DNA of 64,000 nucleotides, from contig OZ018410.1 of assembly GCA_963969595.1 (NCBI GenBank), positions 42,575,413-42,639,412 on the forward strand, written 5' to 3'. Position 1 is the stretch's first letter. The number at the start of each line of letters is the position of its first letter. The notes below the pieces were generated by a model that had not been told where the DNA came from, made no database searches, and worked only from the letters and a program-made list of their open reading frames with translations. Below, piece by piece: positions 51,001-62,044 of this stretch. This stretch comes from Neckera pumila (taxonomy: Eukaryota; Streptophyta; Bryopsida; Hypnales; Neckeraceae). Made by a program: the position numbers and the translations under genes.

Positions 51001-54000
51001 GGTTTTAATACTATGAAAGTAATTGAAGTCTTTTAATCCTCTTTTCACATGTCAAATCTAAAAAGTTGCTCACCAAAAAATTATATAGTTAAAAGGCCTA
51101 ACATGCATAACCCCAATCAATTTATGGCTTCTCAAAATCTACTTATCAATTTTTTAAATGAATTTCTAATGTGATTTTTCTCCAAGATCTAGTGTGTTTG
51201 AGGCTCATTTCTGAGAGCCTTCAACACTATGGAAACTCAAGTTTGCAATGGACTCCATTGCACAAGAATCTTTAATAGAAAAATCATTATCAATCATTTT
51301 CAAAATTGGATTTTTGATGCTAAAACTAAACTTCAAAAAGAGTTTTTCAAAAATATAAACTAATTAAAATTGCAATTTAGTGAGGTTTTATTTAACTTTA
51401 GAGTATTGTCGACTCCAAAATTTGATACCTTGGGCATTTAGGGGTTAATAGAGACTTCTAAAAAGACATATGTGGTTGTATTCAAATGAACATTTAAAAC
51501 AAGCATGTAATGAAATGAAAAAACTTCTATTATAGTTCTTCCGTTTTCTTATTAGGTAATCATATATGATTATGAGCCTCTTGCAAAACTTATTCCTATA
51601 GTTTCTTGCATTTAATGTACATGTTTTCATTACCCTTCGTGAAGGTCGGATTCAGATTTAAATTAAGTATTTTTTGGAATGTTTGAATTTTTGAAAATAT
51701 TACATGTGAAATTTTTGGAAGATTACAAGTAAATTTCTAGAATATCCTAGAATATACCACCTGCCAAATCCCTTTGCACCTGAAATAGAAACTAATTCCG
51801 CACTTCATTGCCAAATCAGACCTTCACATAGTGTCGGGTCAATTCTAAATGCATCTATTATTAACACTGTAAAGATTTGTGGTTTACTTATGTAGTATCT
51901 AAATAATATATGCAATGAGAATTGTGAACCATCTCTCTATTACCATCAAGATCCAAAAAAATTTAAGAAAATTAATGTGGAGAGTCATACTTATTAGATG
52001 CGTATTTGGACTCCTTTAGGTGTGATTTTCTTCAAATATGTAGTATATAGTCATATACTAACAAATTTGTAATTTCTATAAGTTAAGTTCATTTGTACAA
52101 TGATGATATAGATGGATCCAACTCTTGCAAGCCCAGGTGACAACTCCACACGCACAGTGGTAAGATATCATTTGAGATTCCAAAACATATTTTCGTTTCA
52201 CAATTTTTTAAAATATTTTTTAATAATTCTAATTTATTTTTATTTTAAAAATTTATGTCTAGATTCCAAGTATAAAAGGTGAAAGAATACTTTGTGGTGG
52301 TATAGTATGGTAAATTTGATGTGTATCCAACATTACATACATGCATTCTTTTTTGAATTTCCAGTATGTATTGGTTTTCAAAGTTAAAAATCTAAACTAC
52401 ATATAGCCACAATGTGGAATTGTAGACTCTTGTAGCAATGATTGACATACTTATTATAAGATTGGAAATTCAATCACGATAGCCAAATTCATATTAATCT
52501 AAAAAAAACATATGCTTTAAATGTTGATTAGTATAAGGTGTCAATTATTAAGACATATTATAGTCCATTACTATATTGAGTGGTCAAAAGTGTCATTCTT
52601 TACCAAGTAATTAGTTAAAGTGGAGAAATGTGATTTGGCGCATACTTAAAAATAGATCAATAATCAATTCTTTTGTCATACAAAGAAATCTATTTTTGAA
52701 AAAATAATCTCCAAAAAATTCTAGAATCTACTTTTAGAAATAATTTTTACAAACCTTGACCACAAAATATGGTATTAAAATATAACTGGTGTATATTTTA
52801 GAATTCTAAAATCTTCTATCATTTGGAATGCAACAATGATTTTGCCATATGATGCACTCCATATTCTTTAACATCAATCTAATTTGCATAAATTTCTCTA
52901 ACATCCACCTAATTTGCATAAATTTCACATTATTCAAAACTGCCAATTTCACATTATTTAAAATTGCAAGTCAAAACTATTGACTTATATTATGGTTCCT
53001 CTAGGATATAAAGGGTCAAAATCTTTGAATCAAAAATCTAGATGTGCCTTCCAAGTCAAATTCAATTATGGCTTTAAGATCTGTGTATAAGAATCTACAG
53101 TATTGTATGTTATCAGTAATCCTTTTGTGTCATCTATTTAGAAATTACTTCTAACATCAAAATAAAGGTAAATATTTTTCCTTGTTCTAACTTTCACGTT
53201 GGAAAAATATCTCAAAATATTATAATATATATATTTTAACTGATATATAGTTTATGCTTCAAGAAATCACAATAATTTTTTTCACCATTTTTTTCAAAGA
53301 AATAGAATATATAACTTCATAGTAGTAATTTGGCTTATACACGTTAAAGATTTACAGGAAACTATGATTTTTTGAGACATCTTCACACTTTTTTAAAATT
53401 TCTACATCTACCTTGAGAAGAACAATTCAAATTAATTAAACTTCCTGATATATTTATCAATTTACTTCATTTTCTGATGTGAAAAGTATAACAATCACCA
53501 TTTTTCAAAACTATATTTTAAATTTTCAACATTAATAGACAACCTATATTTTCAAGAAGTAATACTATAATAATAAAATTTCATCTTGAACCCTAAATGC
53601 CCAACGTCATTTTTGAGATTCTTGGAATTTACTCTAAATTGAACAAAATGTCAACATTTTGATAAGTTTTATCAATTTTTTTGAATTGTAACCATACAAA
53701 TTTAAACTTGACATGTTAGAGATTATATGAGAAAAGAAAACACGACAACATCACTTTTGACTTGAAGGATTATAATGGTTGATCATGAAGGTGGTAAAAC
53801 TTTGGAAGTGATTTGATAGTTGTAAACTTTGGAAGTGATTTGATAGTTGTAAACTTTGAAAGTCTTTCAATCCTTTTTTCACATTTCAAAATTAAAAAGT
53901 TGGTCACCAAAAAAAATATGAGGTTAAAGGGCATAACATGCATAATCCTAATCAATTTATAGCGTTTCAGAATGAATTTCTAATGTGATTTTTTCTCCAA

Positions 54001-56213
54001 GATCTAGAGTATAGTTGAGGCTCAATCCCGAAAGCCTTCAACACAAAAAATCAAGATTTGCAATGGACACCCTTGCACAGAGTAGAAAAATCATAATCAT
54101 TTATTTTCAAAATCAAATTTCGATGCTAAAACTAGACTTCAAAAAGATTTTCTCAAAAATATTAAATCTTAAAAGTAATAATTTGATTAGGTTTTATTTA
54201 ACTTCAAAATATTGTTGACACCAAAATTTGATGCCTTGGGCATTTAGGGATTAAATACAATTAAATTAGATAAAGAGATTGTAACTCCAATAACCTACTT
54301 TGATTCCAATTTATCAAAATTTTGATTTTTACATAAATGATATTACGAATTTTGCAGAAATAAATTATTTAAAAATACCATAGAAAATTTCATTTTCACT
54401 GTATATATTATGATAAATTGAAGATAAATCTTTGTTGTAGATTATTGCATTAGGAAAATAATATAGTTTTGAAATTTATAGTACGAGATTAAAAAAATAA
54501 TGAAGTTTAACTGTATGACAACATGATTTTTTGTTTAAGTGCTAATAGTAATAGTCAAGTGTACGCTCTGTTTTTAAAAGGATAGTGAGGGAATGTCATC
54601 CACTCACTTCATAATTAAGTGAGTGAAATAATAATCTCCCATATTTGTCTTTTCATTATTCCCCTCATATTTGTATTTTCATTATCCCTTCATATCTGTA
54701 CTTTCAATACTTCACTCATATCTGTATTTTCATTACTCGCTCAAATCTATATTCCATTATCTCCCTCATATCTATGTTTTCATTATCCTCCACATTTGTA
54801 TTTTCAGTACTCTCCATATTTATATTTTTCTAAACAAGCTAGATTGCAATTGATGTGGGGATTAACAACCGTATCCCATGTCCTGCACATGTATTTGTAT
54901 GTCGTGCCATATCATTTAACCCCTACAGCATTGAACATGTTTTTTTGAGAATATAGCGTTTTTGGGCAGCTCACTATAAGCCGAGATTTTATTTTCTTTC
55001 TTTGAAATTTTCACACAACATTCTCCCAAGGAGTAGCTTTAAGGCCCAACAGTTTTCATAACATTTGATTATATGGGTAAAAAGTTATTGCATGATAAGT
55101 GATTTTCAATGCTCGACGGGCAGCCTAGGCAAGAAAAAAAATTCTTTAAAAATCACTTTTTAAAAAAATAAAAATTTGAAATTGGTTCTTTGGATTTATA
55201 TATACATGGGAAGCTTTGAATCATTCCATTTTGATCTATGAGTCAAAAGTTATGAAGATTCTTAGTTTGAGGGTAGTTATGGAATTTCTACTCTAAAATA
55301 AACTTTGAAGTCCTTTATTTCACTCAATTTTCAATATTTTTGAAAAATAAAATAAAAATTGGGTGTAGATAGGTTATTACAACATTATAACAATTGGAAT
55401 TGGCATTTTTCAATTCTATGATTAAATTCTTAACAATTTAGTCTTTTGAATCATTCTCTACTTCTTTCTACTTACTATTTTTTTCCTATATGTTGTACAA
55501 ATTCAAATGATTTGAAATTTTTCAAGCATATAGCCAACTTGATTTCAAAAATGAATCCAAAGGGTAACCACCGTTTTGGACATTATTTCATATAAATGTG
55601 ACCTTGTGAAGTGCAGCTGCCCGGATTTTTGTAGGGACAAAAAAAGGATTTTTCTCAATTCAAACATTGTTATCTTGCAATCCACACGGTGGAAAATTCT
55701 GAAATTTTTTCCACATCTCTTCAAACAAGTTTACTACAAGATCCTACAGTTACATGTGTCTAAAAATGTTTTTTTTCTAAAATTTAATACTTGTATTAGA
55801 AATGGCAGTTTTGGAGCGTTTTTGATGAAAACATAGTCAAAAAACTTTAGGAGTTAACACATTCATATTATCTACATCCATATATTCCATATCTTCTACA
55901 TGTACTCATATGTCTTACCATAGTTGTATTTCATATTAGGCATCCAAATTCTATATATCATAGTACATGTATTCCATATGTATTTATATTTTTTTAATAT
56001 TTTTTTAATATTTTTTTTTCCAAAAAAAATATTTTTATATTCATTCTGAAATTGCACCAAAGGGGTCCCGTAAATCAATTCCTTAGCGGCCTTCTAGAGG
56101 GCTGAAATTTTTCCTAATGTATGTGCCTCACCAATTCCAAACACTTGCAGATAAATTCCGGAGAATACAAGCAAATTGTCATATTTGATCATGTCACTCG
56201 AAGGAGGCTCTAG
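36021..56213 (+). CDS. CFAP299: CFAP299 (FAP299/C4orf22, DUF4464), 11 exons
   Basis: Exons: 36021-36100, 37150-37239, 38479-38557, 40831-40899, 41718-41762, 42116-42157, 44601-44713, 47452-47494, 50381-50443, 52112-52159, 56151-56213. Every exon has AG/GT edges and every phase joins, giving 735 bases and 244 residues (animal proteins are about 230). Family blocks in order: [20 protein letters not shown] (from residue 28), [24 protein letters not shown] (~93-98), [24 protein letters not shown] (~123-135), [15 protein letters not shown] (136-150), [30 protein letters not shown] (~216-223), [11 protein letters not shown] (~233-243). Exon order equals residue order in animal CFAP299. It is associated with axonemes and basal bodies of motile cilia. 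An in-frame ATG at 35955 could add 22 residues. Introns (0.35-4 kb) are full of repeats. No break is seen. Confidence 0.95.
37460..37565 (+). mobile_element. LINE 3' tail in CFAP299 intron 2
   Basis: It carries CGCTGGGG, CCTGGTTCG and TGTACTGTTTCGG, then a degraded A-rich tail, matching the 3' end of the LINE at 7290-7371. Only the tail is recognised. Confidence 0.6.
37595..37749. mobile_element. Short TTAA-flanked MITE in CFAP299 intron 2
   Basis: TTAACCCTAAAAGGAT and, reversed, TTAACCCTAGAAGAAT bound a 155 bp segment. It may be a miniature member of the TTAA family. Confidence 0.55.
39067..39092. repeat. (AT)n microsatellite
   Basis: About 13 AT units in CFAP299 intron 3. Confidence 0.9.
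39245..40174 (+). mobile_element. TTAA-flanked element, subfamily A, complete
   Basis: TTAACCCCTAAAAGCCCA at the left and, reversed, TTAACCTCTAAAGGCCCA at the right give a clean reference copy of 930 bp. There is no open frame of note, so it is non-autonomous. It lies in CFAP299 intron 3. Confidence 0.85.
41894..41992. repeat. Precursor-like hairpin in CFAP299 intron 5
   Basis: Arms GTCTGTATAGACTTAGCTTT and the mirror of GTCTATGTAGACTAAGCTTT pair over 26 bases with three mismatches and enclose a loop of about 45 bases. Size and shape resemble a small-RNA precursor or mini-MITE. Confidence 0.6.
43400..44460 (+). mobile_element. Degenerate subfamily A TTAA element, with insert
   Basis: It follows the A interior (for example near 43550, 43740 and 44160) and ends TTGGTCCTTTCAGAGTCA. 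About 190 unrelated bases interrupt it at 44200-44395. It lies in CFAP299 intron 6. Confidence 0.55.
45490..45730 (+). repeat. Family D repeat
   Basis: It shares 'TTTTCATCCACAAT.TGGCAATTTCATCCA' and a GGTGCAAT(C/T)T(A/G)GCACCA ending with 60365-60630. A reversed relative is at about 11590-11850. Confidence 0.6.
45760..46372. repeat. Tandem duplication (~304 bp) with inverted-repeat element termini
   Basis: GGTGTCT(T/C)C...GGAGGTCG(A/G)CGGA repeats at 45760 and 46064. Each copy runs into the TTGCTAGCATGTGA terminus shared with 32990-33300. Confidence 0.6.
46482..46702. mobile_element. Possible CACTA-type MITE
   Basis: The left end is CACTAGTAGAAAGGGTGG; the right end, reversed, is CTTAGTAGAAAGGAC. 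An internal CTACTAGTG lies at 46550. No 3-bp duplication is verified. Confidence 0.3.
47694..47910. mobile_element. TTAA element fragment
   Basis: TTAACCCCTAAAGTCCGCGGCC starts it, and the interior resembles the first part of the reversed A/B elements. The right end is lost. Confidence 0.5.
47988..48832 (-). mobile_element. TTAA-flanked element, subfamily A, reversed
   Basis: TTAACTCCTAAAGG at the left and TTTAGGGGTTAA at the right. The 845 bp interior is the reverse complement of 39245-40174, including the mirrored CGGTGCC near 48680. It lies in CFAP299 intron 8. Confidence 0.82.
49740..50165. mobile_element. TTAA element fragment
   Basis: It ends GTCCTTTAGGGTTTAA. The interior shares the 'gattgcaag.tgtttgcatt' phrase of the A/B elements. 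The left edge is uncertain. Confidence 0.4.
50231..50304. mobile_element. Very short Stowaway-type hairpin MITE
   Basis: CTCCCTCTATCTCAAAATAA pairs with the mirror ending at 50304 (CTCCCTATGTCTCAAAATAA reversed). The hairpin stem GGGTGTTT/AAACACC completes 74 bases. TA precedes it. It lies 76 bases upstream of CFAP299 exon 9. Confidence 0.75.
50794..51448. mobile_element. TTAA-flanked element, subfamily C, copy 1
   Basis: TTAACTCCTAAATGCCTAAGG at the left, GGGCATTTAGGGGTTAA at the right, 655 bp. It is closely matched along its length by 53586-54254. It lies in CFAP299 intron 9. Confidence 0.82.
51632..51832. mobile_element. MITE related to 21249-21480
   Basis: Ends GTGAAGGTCGGATTCAG and, reversed, GTGAAGGTCTGATTTGG, about 200 bp. 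It shares AGGTCTGATTYGGCAA with the TA-flanked MITE. Confidence 0.6.
53586..54254. mobile_element. TTAA-type element, subfamily C, copy 2
   Basis: It begins TTGAACCCTAAATGCCCA (first TTAA mutated) and ends GGGCATTTAGGGATTAA. A 26-base phrase around GGAAGTGATTTGATAGTTGT is duplicated at 53800-53850. It lies in CFAP299 intron 10. Confidence 0.78.
54650..54832. repeat. Minisatellite, ~26 bp unit, about seven copies
   Basis: Units of the form TTTTCATTAT(C)CCTCATAT(C/T)TGTA repeat with drift. The open frames here only reflect the repeat. It lies in CFAP299 intron 10. Confidence 0.8.
54916..55857 (-). mobile_element. TTAA-flanked element, subfamily B, reversed
   Basis: TTAACCCCTACAGC at the left, CTTTAGGAGTTAA at the right, 942 bp. 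It is collinear with 819-1678 and 33424-34669 when reversed. It lies in CFAP299 intron 10. Confidence 0.82.
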
Positions 56214-56679
56214 TAGGGTACGCGTGTATGACTTCTATTTATAAAGCTTTGGCTATTGAAGTATCTTTATTTCTTATTTGTTGACAATACATACATTCAC
56301 AAAGAAATTGCAATGTAGACCTTGTACAATAGTACATTATAAAAAAGATAGACGAGATGTTGCAATTCCTATTTTCAATCTAATTTGAGTAAATTGTTAA
56401 GCAACGGCAATTACTATAAAGACCACCCACCTATGATTATTGCATCCAGCGTTTAAGGTTTCTTAAAACTCATATCTATATTAATGGATGTTGGACTCCG
56501 TTGAAAATTATTAATTTTTGTACAAGAGAAAGTAATATGGAATACTTTTACTTTTAGCATTTGTCAAAACTCATTTTGGGGAAGATATATTGACCCCAAT
56601 TAGTGAGCATGGCATATGATTTGACCCTTTAATGCTTTGAATCCTTTTTTTTAAATTGAAAATTTTGAATAATAAAGTG

Positions 56680-56744
<65 letters not shown>

Positions 56745-57529
56745 CAAACGAGTCACAATGGAAGGTTGTCTTTCAAAGATTCAAGCATCACTTTGGATGA
56801 ATGAGAATTCACTTGGACAAAACATCATCCTAAAACACTATGTCTCTTCAACATCCAAAATATAGAATGTATGCAACATTTAGGAATTAATACGAATTTT
56901 ATAAAAAAGAATATTATACAAATTCTACTCAAATATGAATCTAATTTTGAAAGGTAAATCTTGGAAACATATGTATTCTTTACTTCTATTTGTATGATTT
57001 AAAATCTATCTACTTCTTTAAAAATAAATTAATACTCTTTCATGTTTTGTCATTGTGTACAAAGTTGGTGTAAAAACTTGTCATTCACTATCTTATTATT
57101 GCCATTCACTATATTCATCGTTATGAATTAACACTGACTAAATCAACTTTTGAAAAAGTTGTTACCACTTACCAAATCAAGAAGAAATCATGTAAGTGAT
57201 GAAAGCAATAAACTCACAAATAATGAAAATAGAAATTTCCAATCAATTGTATCATTAATTAAGTAAAAATATTCTTTCCTAGATAATAATATGCACAATA
57301 GGCCAACCAAATGTCAACTTGAAATTTAGCATATGTAATGTATAGTGGACTATACATGTAAGAGGTTTGTAATTGTTATCTTTTATACTTCATATTATAG
57401 TTAGTTGAATGACATGTTTGAATTAAAGAACAATTAAACAATAGATTTTTCATACAAAATTTATATTTGGTTCTTTTAAAATATTTCAACCTTGAAAGTA
57501 TCAAAGTCTTAGAATGGTTTTCAAACTTT
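56214..57529. other. AT-rich intergenic sequence after CFAP299
   Basis: No gene is seen. It includes the CFAP299 3' region and an AT microsatellite. Confidence 0.45.
56681..56741. repeat. (TA)n microsatellite
   Basis: About 30 uninterrupted units. Open frames here encode only Ile-Tyr repeats and are artefacts. Confidence 0.95.
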
Positions 57530-58640
57530 TAATTTAAGGACTTTGGACAAGTTTCTATGATGTCAAATTTTTTTGCAATTTTTTAAAATTCTTTTTGGAG
57601 GTTGGAATATAATTTTGTATCATTTGGTACATGGTAGAAAAAACTACGCCCTTAGAAGCACAATATTTTTGACTTTGGGCAACACTCCCCTGCAAAAAGT
57701 CAATTCATTTTTTATCATTTTTCTCTTTAAATATATATTTATGTCTTTTTGAAAAAGCTTTGATTCATTTGATTAATATAAGTGATGCAAAATTTACGAA
57801 GTGCCTTGTACCACTTGCAATTAAGGAATCTTTCTAAAAAACAAACATATAGGTGATTCATTTTTGAACTTGATTTTCACAATTTTTCAAAAGTAAACCA
57901 TCCCTTGGGTGTAAATTACTTGCATTAGATGAGATCCGGGGGTCTTGGAGGGCTCCGAGTTCCCCTGCTGTCTGCTGCGTTTCCAGACTGCGGGAACGCA
58001 GCAGCAGCAGTTGGCTGACGTGGTCAAGCGACTGTTACGTCATTTTTTGAAAAAAGAAAAAAGAAAAAAGAAAATTCTTAAATTGATATTTTGCTAAATT
58101 TTTATTTTTATTTTTATTTTAAAAAAAAAAATTCTGACACATCCGTACTAGCGTTCACTAAATCTGGGCAGATCAGGGAACAGGTCTGAAACGGCCCTCC
58201 AAGACCCCCAAATATCATCTAATGCTACAACAATTTGACCATTAGAATTGACATATTTCAATTCCATTGTAGAATTATTAACAATATAATTTTTTCTTCC
58301 ATCTTATATATACTTCTTTATAACAATTTTTAAAATGATTTTTGTTTGAATTTTTGAATTTTTTCCTCTATTTTCAACCCAATTTCCTACCATAAAGATT
58401 TAAACCTCTAAACTCTAAAGTGCAAAAAAATAAAGGTGATTCAAAGTCTAAAATCTTATTCATGCAAGGTAGAAAAAAAAATCTTTTCTTTCAGCTACTT
58501 TGAACACTATCTAACAATTTACAATGTCAAAATACATAAATTTTTCTGTACATTCTTGTACATGACTTGTGTTCAATATGCCGAAAAAAAAAAATATTTT
58601 TTTAAATTATGGTTTTTGTACAAGATATGGTAGTATTGAA
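57530..58640 (+). mobile_element. Degenerate subfamily A element carrying a MITE
   Basis: The interior follows 1-822 and 39245-40174 (for example 'aaaagctttgattcattt' near 57755 and the segment near 58230-58440) but the termini are eroded. A 302 bp MITE (57923-58224) interrupts it. Confidence 0.6.
57923..58224. mobile_element. CATTAGATGA-family MITE, copy 2
   Basis: Ends CATTAGATGAGATCCGGGGG and, reversed, CATTAGATGATATTTGGGGG. The inverted repeat continues through GTCTTGGAGGGC. It is GC-richer than its host element. The uninterrupted host sequence at about 334-360 gives the empty site. Confidence 0.85.
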
Positions 58641-58664
58641 GTTTTTATATTCTTATATTTTTTT

Positions 58665-59335
58665 GATAAAACACTAGCGGTTGGCGCTTGCTATACTACG
58701 CATTCATCATTAGAATTTTATTAGAATTTTTATTTATTAGATAAAATGCAGAACAAAAATTTGAATAAATCTTCAAATAAAAATTAATAGAATCTTTGTA
58801 TAATTTTGTTTATAAGTAAGCATATATTGAAATGTACAATAGAAATTTATTGAATGATGAATGAAATATATGCAATGGTGAATATTGTAAAAGATACACA
58901 TTTATTGTAATGCATTCAAAAGTGGACTCAATTGTTACAAGCAATGGCAACTCCAAAACTTGGTGAATTGCAAAGAAAAACTTGTAAATTTCAAAAACTT
59001 CATGAACAACTTAATTGTTGCAAAATCCAAAATCGCTTCAATTGAATAAATTTCTCAAATCATTTGGTAGTAGCAATAGAATTTTGAATCATAAAAGCTG
59101 TAAAAGTGATATTATAGAGGTGATTGCAAACTACTACTCTATTTCTGTAATATAACATTGTGTAAAAATATTATTTTTATATATGCATTATTGAAAATGT
59201 TTTTACAAAATATTAAAATTAATTATTTCAAAGACTTATTGAAATCATTATCATGCATTCTATTCAAATACATCAAAACTTTACTAATATGTGATATAAT
59301 GAATGTGTAGCATAGCAAGCATGAGCCCCTATTAT
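58665..59335. mobile_element. Element with GCTTGCTAT.CTAC.CATTCAT inverted ends
   Basis: The left end is CACTAGCGGTTGGCGCTTGC, then TATACTACGCATTCAT. The right end mirrors GCTTGCTATGCTACACATTCAT. The interior is AT-rich and non-coding. It is related to the insertion at 33880-34222. Confidence 0.65.
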
Positions 59336-59715
59336 TAATGGTAACATTTGTGATATTACAGAGGGAGTTATGATTTTAGTAGTATGATAGTTATGAACCT
59401 TTAGAGATTAAGTGTTCATTGATAATGATAAAATAAGAGGTTCGTTGATAATAATATTTGATATTTGTTGCCCAATGGTATCACTCATCATTTACAAAAT
59501 TTATTAATGAATGCTGTTTTCAAATTAGAGGTCAATTGTACATTGCAATTTTTAGGACTTGTGTATTGATGAAATGTTTTTGAAATTGACATCAAATCTA
59601 CTTACATTATAAAAGTTTAAAATTCTAGTTGTATACAGTACTAGCCAATTCTCAATTGAACAATTCTTTTATTTGTCATTCATGATAAAATTTGAAAGTT
59701 TTGATTTCATGTTTG

Positions 59716-60330
59716 CAATCAAAGGCCATACATTATTTCAAAGAGGTGTAAATGATTAATTAATCAAGTACAAAAGAGTTTTTTTTACATGCACCTCTAG
59801 AATGACTTCGGGAAGACAATTGATGGGGTTGGTTCACGCCGTCCCTTGTGCATGGGAGGTGACCCATGGCTCCAAACTTCCCCGATGGAAGAGCATTTCT
59901 GCTTTGTCAATCCGGCCAAGATGAACTGGCTAGCATACACAACGGCTGAATGATGTGAGAGTGCTTTGAGAGGATGAAAGGCTAACCATGATATAAATTT
60001 GAAAATTTTGAATTCATATTTGCAATCAAAGGCCCTCAATTATTTAGGAGAGCTATAAATGATAAATTAATCAAGCACAAATGTTTTTATTTTTATTTTT
60101 TTACATGCACCCTTGGAACGACTTGGGGAGGACGAGTGAGGGTTCGGTTCACCCTGGCTCATCCTTCAAAGAACTGGCTAAAATTTGCTCCATTGCTACT
60201 TAAAATTTTTCACTAGCTAAATGTACATTGGAGAAAATCCTTGAAAAAATTAGATTTTAGCCAAAATTGCAACAACCAATAGAATTTGATAGCCAATTTG
60301 TTATTTCCTTCACATTGGAATTAGCATCTA
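59716..60330. repeat. Tandem duplication, period ~307 bp
   Basis: CAATCAAAGGCC...TAATCAAG(T/C)ACAAA...ACATGCACC recurs at 59716 and 60023. The GC-rich part of unit 1 (GATGAACTGGCT, GATGAAAGGCT) recurs a third time at 60700-60960. Confidence 0.7.
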
Positions 60331-60364
60331 TTTAATTAGTTTTGGATTATAGTACTCCCAATCA

Positions 60365-60630
60365 GGCTTTTTTTTTCATTTTTTAAGAAGTGCCATAGTG
60401 TCAATATAAAATTTTCTAGTGGTGCTTCAAATTTCAACATTCATCTATATCAGATAGAAAACATCACATTAGCGCATATCACATGTCTATAATTTGGTTT
60501 TCATCCACAATCTGGCAATTTCATCCATTTGGGGGGGGGATTTCATCCAAGTTTTTTGCCATTTTTTTTTACCATTTTTAGCCAGATTACTTTTTTAGGT
60601 GCAATTTGGCACCAGAAAGCCAAAAAAAAA
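60365..60630 (+). repeat. Family D repeat
   Basis: It matches 45490-45730, ending GGTGCAATTTGGCACCA. It holds a run of nine G near 60532. Confidence 0.6.
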
Positions 60631-61130
60631 GCCTTGCTCCCAATCATCCTTTACAACTTGCAAAATCCTTTCTTTTCTACTTTTTTTACATGCCACTCAC
60701 TCTCAAGCTAACTTAGCCAAAGTTGATGCCTGTTTGTCTTGAAGGTAGCATATTGCACTGAGTTCCACAAACTAGATCTGGGATCACTACCCCGGCCCTT
60801 GCGCCTGGGAGGTGGCTCCCAACTTCTCTGATGGAACGGAGCGCTCCAGCTTTGCTTTGTCGATGCGGTCAGTCTGACCGATGAACTGGCTGGCGCACAC
60901 AACGGCCGGATGACGTGAATGACGTGAGAGTGCTTTGGGAAGATGAAAGGCTGACCGGGGTGTCACTCTTCCCGCTTTCTCCAGTCGCTCGCATGATCCA
61001 GGCCTCGATCAGACAATGATGCTGTTGCTGGGTTTCCTGGCCGAAACAGGAAACCTTGGGCCACGGGCCAAGAGTGCCGTAATAACTTTACGCCGTCCCA
61101 GGGGCATCCGTCCTCTCGTAAATTAGGGCC

Positions 61131-61245
61131 TCTCTCTCTCTCTCTTTGTAACTTAGAGCCAGAGAGGATTCACCAGTTAATTTCCCACTGGATGGGCACT
61201 TAGAGCCAGAGAGGATTCACTAGTTAATTTCCCACTGGATGGGCA
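61131..61245. repeat. (CT)n run and 47-bp tandem duplication
   Basis: A TCTCTC run (61131-61146) is followed by two copies of TTAGAGCCAGAGAGGATTCA...CCCACTGGATGGGCA at 61152 and 61199. Confidence 0.8.
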
Positions 61246-61550
61246 CTGTTCAGTTTGAGTTGCAGAATTCACTGGAGATCGAGTCGATCGATCCATGTGA
61301 GATCGAGCTGATTAGTGGAACGACCAATAAAGTTTGCAGCAGCATGTAGTGGAACCCTGGCAATGTTCCGTTTTCTTCACTTCCTTTTAATAAGTTAAGT
61401 TACTCAGTCGTCGACACGGCACGTACTTTGCCAAAGAAAAAACTTAAAAGAAAGAAAAAAGAAAGAAAACATTCTTGCAGCAGCCAGATCAGCTAGCCAC
61501 TCACTGTGAGCCTGCACCTGGCCATAATACTGGGACGAGATCAAGAGTGG

Positions 61551-61980
61551 ATGGTGCTGTTCCTGAATCTCAGCCTGCTCTTGGTCCGAGGGGGCCACCA
61601 CGCGGACAGCACTGCAATCAAATCGGTCCTCTCCAGAACTAAACAAATGGTAAAATAATAGTACTTCAAGTTAGGGAAAGCCTCAATGCATACAGTAACC
61701 TGGCGGGCGGTGAATTTGTATATGTAATTTAGTAGCGATCCAAATGGACTCGGTAGCTGCTTCCATGAGACTGATCGAAGCGTCCTCAATAAGGCCAACG
61801 GAACAGTCTGCAGCGGCAAGGAGCCGGTGGATTCTTGCATGGGAGGAATAATTAAACTCGGCCCGATGAAACCGACTGTTTCTCCGCTGCAGGCTTCTTC
61901 CTGGGCTCGCTATGTTGACCCGCTAGGCCGGCACTTTCCTGCGTTTTGGAGAGCACGCAAACAGTCACCCTCGGTACAGG
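61551..61980 (+). CDS. Possible secreted-protein gene fragment, unidentified
   Basis: From ATG 61551 the frame reads MVLFLNLSLLLVRGGHHADS, a signal-peptide-like start, and reaches a donor ATG|GTAAAA at 61649. A second long open stretch (about 61770-61979; NGTVCSGKEP, MGGIIKLGPMKPT, FWRARKQSPS) ends at a good donor (TCG|GTACAG). The phases of the two do not join at the best acceptor, and the opposite strand is also open, as expected in GC-rich DNA. I do not recognise a family. It could be a gene, a gene fragment or chance. Confidence 0.2.
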
Positions 61981-62044
61981 TTAGAGCCTTATCAATCGAC
62001 GCACGGCATTTTGACTCAACAAATTCAGTTTATTGAGGCTCTGG

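Noticed and set aside
54619..54948. 109-codon hydrophobic frame
   Set aside because: Produced by the 26-bp minisatellite; no other gene signal.
56571..56865. Frames rich in Ile-Tyr repeats
   Set aside because: Translation of the (TA)n microsatellite only.
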